Source: Molossus alvarezi
Taxonomy: Eukaryota > Chordata > Mammalia > Chiroptera > Molossidae
NCBI GenBank assembly: GCA_037176705.1
Contig: CM073891.1
Span: 90,726,327-90,790,326 of the forward strand
Direction of reading: 5' to 3'
DNA: 64,000 nucleotides
Part shown: one piece after another, positions 58,842 to 64,000 of the stretch
Numbering within the stretch: position 1 is the first letter of the stretch
Layout of the letters: each line of letters begins with the position of its first letter
Position numbers and translations under genes: made by a program
The notes under the pieces: model-generated
The model's input: only the letters and a program-made list of their open reading frames with translations
What the model was told of the DNA's origin: nothing
The model's database searches: none

Positions 58842-61800
58842 TTATATTCCGTATATAAGTGAGATCATGTGGTATTTGTCTTTTTCTGCTTGGCTTCTTT
58901 CACTTAGGATAATACTTTCCAGGTCCCTCCATGTCGTCTCAAAGGATAAGAGATCTTTCTTTCTTACCGCTGCATAGTACTCCATTGTGTATATATACCA
59001 CAGCTTTTTTATCCATTCATCTACTGGTGGACACTTGGGCTGTTTCCAGATCTTAGCTATTGTAAATAGTGCTGCTATGAACATGGGGGTACATATATTC
59101 TTCCTGATTGGTGTTTCAGGCTTCTTAGGGTATATTCCCAGCAGTGGGATCACTGGGTCAAATGGGAGTTCAATTTTTAATTTTTTGAAGTAGCACCATA
59201 TTGTTTTCCATAGCGGCTGCACCAGTCTGCATTCCCACCAGCAGTGTATTAGAGTCCCCTTTTCTCCACACCCTCGCCAACACTTGTTGTTTGATGATTT
59301 GTTGATGGCAGCCATTCTGACAGGTGTGAGGTGATACCTCATTGTTTTAATTTGCATCTCTCTGATGATTAGTGATGTTGAGCATTTCTTCATATGTCTA
59401 TTGGCCATTTGTATGTCCTGTTTGGAGAGGTGTCTATTCAGCTCCTCTGCCCATTTTTTAATTGGGTTATTTGTCTTCCTTTTGTGGAGTTGTATGAGCA
59501 CTCTATATATATTGGAAATTAACCCCTTATCTGATACATCATTGGCAATGATGTTCTCCCATACAGTGGGTTGCCTTTCCATTTTGATGATTGTTTCTTT
59601 TGCTGTGCAGAAGCTTTTTAGTTTGATGTAGTCCCATGTGTTCATTTTTTCTTTTGTTTCTGTTGCCTTAAGTGATGTATCAGTGAAAATTCTGCTCCGT
59701 ATGATGTCCGAAATTTTGTTGCCTACATTTTCTTCTAGAATTTTTATGGATTCATGGGTCACATTTAAGTCTTTTATCCATTTTGAGTTTATTTTTGTGT
59801 ATGGTGTAAGTTGATGGTCTAGTTTCATTTTTTTGCATGTAGCTCTCCAATTTCCCCAACACCATTTATTAAAGAGGCTGTCTTTACTCCACTGTATGCT
59901 CTTGCCACCTTTGTCAAATATCAAATGAGTGTATTGCTTTGGGTCCATTTCTGGGTTTTCAGTTCTGTTCCACTGGTCTAAATGCCTGTTCTTGTGCCAG
60001 TACCAGGCTGTTTTGATTAGAGTCGCTTTGTAGCATAACCTGATATCTGGTATTGTGATCCCACCTACTTTGTTCTTTTTCAAGATTGCTGTGACTATTC
60101 GGGGTCTTTTTTGGTTCCATATGAACTTTTGAAGTATTTGTTCTAGTTCTATGAAATATGTCGTTGGTATTTTGATGGGGATTGCATTGAATCTATAGAT
60201 TGCTTTGGGTAGTATGGACATTTTAATTATGTTAATTCTTCCAATCCATGAACACGGTATGTGCTTCCACTTTTTTATATCTTCCTCTATTTCTTTTTTC
60301 AATGACCTGTAGTTTTCTGCAAATAGGTCCTTTACTTCTTTGGTTAAGTTTATTCCTAGGTATCGTAATTTTTTGGCGCGATGGTAAATGGGATTGTTTT
60401 TTCAGTTTCTCTTTCTGTGAGTTCATCATTGATGTACAAGAATGCCGTCGATTTCTTGATGTTAATTTTGTATCCTGCTACTTTGCCAAATTCATTTATT
60501 AAGTCTAGTAGATTTTTGATGGAGTCTTTAGGGTTTTCTATGTACAATATCATGTCATCTTCAAATAATGACAGTTTCACTTCCTCCTTTCCAATTTGGA
60601 TCCCTTTTATTTTTTCTTCATGTCTGATTGCTGTGGCCAAGACTTCCAGTACAATGTTAAATAAGAGTGGTGAAACTGGACATCCCTGTCTTGTTCCTGT
60701 TCTTAATGGAAATGTTTTTAGTTTCTGTCCATTGAGTATGATGTTGGCTGTAGGTCTTTCATATATGGCCTTTATTATGTCGAGATATGATCCCTCTATT
60801 CCTACATTGCTGAGCGTTTTTATCAGAAATGGATGCTGGATTTTGTTGAATGCTATTTCAGCATCTATTGATATGATCATGTGGTTTTTATTGTTCATTT
60901 TATTTATGTGGTGTATCACGTTTATTGATTTGCGAATATTGTACCAGCCTTGCATCCCTGGAATGAATCCCACTTGGTCATGGTGAATAATTTTTTTGAT
61001 ATATTTCTGGATCTGATTTGCTAATATTTTGTTCAGGATTTTGGCGTCTATGTTCATCAGAGATATTGGCCTGTAGTTTTCTTTCTTTGTAGTGTCTTTT
61101 TCTGGTTTTGGAATTAGAATTATGCTGGCTTCATAGAACGTGTTTGGAAGTCTTCCTTCTTCTTGAATTTTTTGAAATAGTTTGAGGAGAATGGGTGTTA
61201 GTTCTTTTTTGAATGTTCGGTAAAACTCCCCAGTGAAGCCATCTGGGCCTGGGCTTTTGTTTGCTGGGACAGTCTTGATTACCTCTTCAATTTTCTTAGT
61301 TGTTATTGGTCTGTTCAAGTTTTCTATCTCTTCCGGGAGTAGTTTTGGGAGACTGTGTGTTTCTAGAAATTTGTCCATTTTGCTTAGATTGTCGAATTTG
61401 TTGCCATATAGTTGTTCGTAGTAGTTGTTAATGATCTTTTGTATTTCCGTGGTGTTGGTTGTTACTTCTCCTCTTTCATTTCTGATTTTGTGTATTTGTG
61501 TTCTCTCTCTTTGTTTCTTGGTGAGTCTAGCTAAGGGTCCATCAATCTAGTTTATCTTTTCGAAAAACCAGCTCTTTGTTTCATTGATCCTTTGAATTGT
61601 TTTTTTGGTCTCTATGTCATTTATTTCTGCTCTGATCTTTACTATTTCTTTTCTTCTACTTGCTCTGGGGTTTTCTTTTTGTTTGCTTTCTAATTCTTTA
61701 AGTTGTGAGGTTAGACAATCAATTAGAAATTTTTCTTGTTTTTTGAGGTAGGCCTGTAGTGCTATGAACTTCCCTCTCAGAACTGCTTTCGTTGCATCCC

Positions 61801-62660
61801 ATAGATTTTGTGTTGTTGTGTGTTCATTTTCATTGGTTTCCAGGAAGTTTTTAATTTCTTCCTTGATCTCCTCGGTGACCCATTCATTGTTTAATAACAT
61901 GCTATTTAGCCTCCATGTGTTGAAATGTCTTTGCATGTTCTTGTTGCAATTGATTTCTAGTTTCATGCTATTGTGATCTGAGAAGATGCTTGATATGATT
62001 TCAATCTTCTTGAACTTGTAGAGATTTAGTTTGTGTCCTATCATGTGGTCTATCTTTGAGAATGTCCCATGTGCACTTGAGAAGAATGTGTATTCTGTAG
62101 TTTTGGGGTGTAATTCTCTGTAGATATCTATTAAATCTATTTGGTCTAGTGCTTCATTTAGAGTCTCTGTTTCCTTGCTAATTTTTTGCCTAGAGGATCT
62201 CTCCAGTGCTGTCAACGGGGTGTTGAAATCCCCTGCTATGATTGTATTGTTGTTGATTTCTCCTTGGAAGTCCTCCAGAAGATTTTTAATATATTTTGGT
62301 GCTCCTATATTGGGTGCATATATGTTTATCAAGGTTATATCTTCCTGTTCGATAGATCCTTTCAATATTATATAGCGGCCTTCTTTGTCTCTAGTTATGG
62401 TCTTCATTTTGAAATCTATTTTATCAGATATGAAAATTGCTACCCCAGCTTTTTTTTGCTTTCCATTTGCTTGGAAAATTTTTTTCCATCTCTTCACTTT
62501 CAACCTATGTGAGACTTTTGTTGAGAGGTGGGTCTCTTGTAAACAACATATAGATGAGTCCTGCTTTCTTATCCAATCAGCTACTCTGTGTCTTTTTATG
62601 GGAGCATTCAGTCCATTTACATTTAAGGTGATTATTGATATGTCCTTATTTATTGCCGTT
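58842..62660 (-). pseudogene. L1 ORF2 (endonuclease-reverse transcriptase), few disruptions
   Basis: L1 ORF2 makes the endonuclease/reverse transcriptase that copies L1 RNA at nicked genomic sites. In order on the minus strand: endonuclease, with a CCLQETHL motif, AGDFNTPL and a [10 protein letters not shown] active-site segment (to about 61547); reverse transcriptase, with [27 protein letters not shown] and a catalytic segment LFEDDMILY at about 60554-60565; then a C-terminal Cys-rich segment ([13 protein letters not shown]) ending at 58842. Breaks seen: an in-frame TAG at 61547-61549, a frameshift between 60302 and 60356, and FEDD where L1 elements normally have FADD. No clean start ATG is seen near 62660. 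The copy is probably inactive. Confidence 0.93.
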
Positions 62661-62704
62661 TTTGTTTAGTGTGGTTCTATTTTCCTTCTCATTTCTACTG
62701 CTAA

Positions 62705-63600
62705 TTACAGCAGTCCTTTTAACATTTCTTGCAGTGCTGGTTTGGTGCTAATGTATTCCCTTAGCCTTTTTTTTTTGTCTGGGAAGCTCTTTATTTGATC
62801 TTCTATTTTGAATGATAGCCTTGCTGGGTAGAGTAGTCTTGGATTCAGATTCTTGTTTTTCATGGCTTTGATTACTTCATGCCATTCTCTTCTGGCCTGT
62901 AGTGTTTCTTGTGAGAAGTCAGCTGAGAGCCTTATGGGGTTCCCTCTGTAGGTAACCTGTTGCTTATCTCTTGCTGCTTTTAGGATTCTCTCTTTGTCTT
63001 TAATTTGTGGCATTTTAATTACTATGTGTCTTGGTGTGGGCCTGTTTGGGTTCTTCTTACTTGGGACTCTCTGTGCTTCCTGAACTTGAATGCCTTCTTC
63101 CTTCACCAAATTAGGGAAGTTTTCTGTCACTATTTTTTTGAATATATTCTCTATCCCTTGCTCATTTTCTTTTTCTTCGGGCACTCCTATGATGCGAATA
63201 TTATTATGTTTCCAGTTGTCCCATAGTTCTCTTAAGCTGTCTTCCTGTTTTTTAATAGGTTTTTCCTTTTGTTTTTCTGATTGGTTGATTTTTTCTACCC
63301 TGTCTTCTAATTCACTGATCCGGTCCTCAGTTTCCTCTACTCTGCTTTTTAAACCTTCCAATGTGTTTTTCATTTCTGATATGTCATTTTTTATCTCTCT
63401 TGTTGGTTTTTAATTTCCAATTGGCTTATTTTCAGTGTCTCTATGTCCTTACTCATGCTGTTCAGCTTCCTCAAGATCATGGCTCTGAATTCTAGCTCTG
63501 TTAACATGCCTAATTGCTCCACATTGATCTCATCTTCAGTGGAGGTGTCTTGCTCTTTCATTTGGCTTCTGTTTCTGTGTTTCACCATTTTGGCTATCAC
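62705..63600 (-). pseudogene. L1 ORF1 (RNA-binding protein), frameshifted
   Basis: ORF1 encodes the trimeric RNA-binding chaperone of the L1 particle. Minus strand: N-terminal part 63391-63600, then a shift of frame (63373 against 63600 differs by 2 modulo 3), then 222 codons with the coiled-coil repeat (LKSRVEETEDRISELEDRVE), the RRM region (NIRIIGVPE), and a C-terminal domain with RPTPRHIVIKM, DKERILKAARDK and RREWHEVIKAMK. A single frameshift seems to separate the two parts. Confidence 0.92.
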
Positions 63601-64000
63601 TGCGGGCTTTGGAGCCTGTCAAGTTCTCCCTGTGGGTGTTGGTGTTCTGCTGTTTGTGGCTCCCTCTCCTGTGTTTAGATGAGTGAGGGAGGACCCACGT
63701 TGAACACCACTGTCAAGTCTTACTTTCCTGGTTAAAGTTGCCAGCCCAGGAAAGGTACTGTTATCCTCTAGCTTTTTGCCTGGAGGCTAGCAGTCTAGGT
63801 TAATTGATGAGTTTTGGGTTGTCAGTTGATTGAAAAACTCCCTCTGGTGCTCAGCCAAGGGGCTTTCATGAGGGTGGGGCAGATGCTGGTTGTTAGTGAG
63901 CCTCAATTAGCACTTCAATGGCCCACAGGATGGGGTTGGATCTCCGAGTGAGGGGCTGCTGCCTCTCCCCAGAGCCCTGGGAAGGAGCAATGTGGCCACA

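Larger units (their letters stand above)
58549..64000 (-). mobile_element. Long, well-preserved antisense LINE-1 (runs off window)
   Basis: Antisense L1 with poly-T/3'UTR at left, ORF2 at about 58842-62660, ORF1 at about 62705-63600, and 5'UTR continuing past 64000. No nested insertions, few breaks: far younger than the L1 in SPAM1 intron 2. At least 5.45 kb. Confidence 0.95.

Noticed and set aside
60381..60986. 201-codon plus-strand frame
   Set aside because: It is the reverse complement of L1 ORF2 reverse-transcriptase sequence, a shadow of the real coding strand.

Overview
This window is mammalian nuclear DNA, almost certainly from a yangochiropteran bat. The evidence is at least 17 copies of the tRNA-derived Ves SINE family, LINE-1 copies, and two short hAT elements with SPIN-type ends. 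I cannot name the species. No operons, rRNA, tRNA genes or CRISPR arrays are present. The only host protein-coding sequence I can support belongs to the hyaluronidase cluster (equivalent to human 7q31), on the + strand: the last two coding exons of HYAL4 at the left end (1874-1963 and 3562-3963) and an apparently complete SPAM1/PH-20 coding sequence in three exons (37911-38858, 39696-39785, 53135-53629; 510 codons).

Layout. 1-4.0 kb: HYAL4 3' end, with a Ves copy and an L1 tail in its intron. 4-37.7 kb: HYAL4-SPAM1 intergenic DNA with layered old repeats (MIR, L2, L1M, MaLR), Ves copies, and endogenous retrovirus (ERV) material. The ERV material includes an antisense proviral structure at 14312-20528, a 1.7 kb near-identical copy of its 3' part at 20009-21702, two related solo LTRs (24723-25297, 33035-33573), a sense solo LTR (12405-12845), and an unrelated degraded ERV with an integrase remnant near 30.9-31.2 kb. 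37.7-53.8 kb: SPAM1. Its 13.3 kb second intron carries a near full-length antisense L1 (40334-47280) that split an older hAT-Charlie element and was itself invaded by two Ves SINEs and one SPIN-like element. 53.8-58.5 kb: downstream flank with MIR, L2 and L1M remnants. 58.5-64.0 kb: a second, much better preserved antisense L1 that runs off the window.

How the genes work together: HYAL4 and SPAM1 are tandem paralogues in the same orientation and share exon architecture. Both have a 90-nt penultimate exon and phase-0 junctions at every boundary visible here. HYAL4 is a GPI-linked chondroitin-sulfate/hyaluronan hydrolase family member. SPAM1 is the sperm-surface hyaluronidase used in cumulus penetration and zona binding. 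I found no sign of an undescribed gene system. The points most worth checking are a moved SPAM1 start codon, an unusual charged SPAM1 C-terminus, the near-identical ERV duplication with a sharp identity boundary, and the nested insertions around SPAM1 exon 2.
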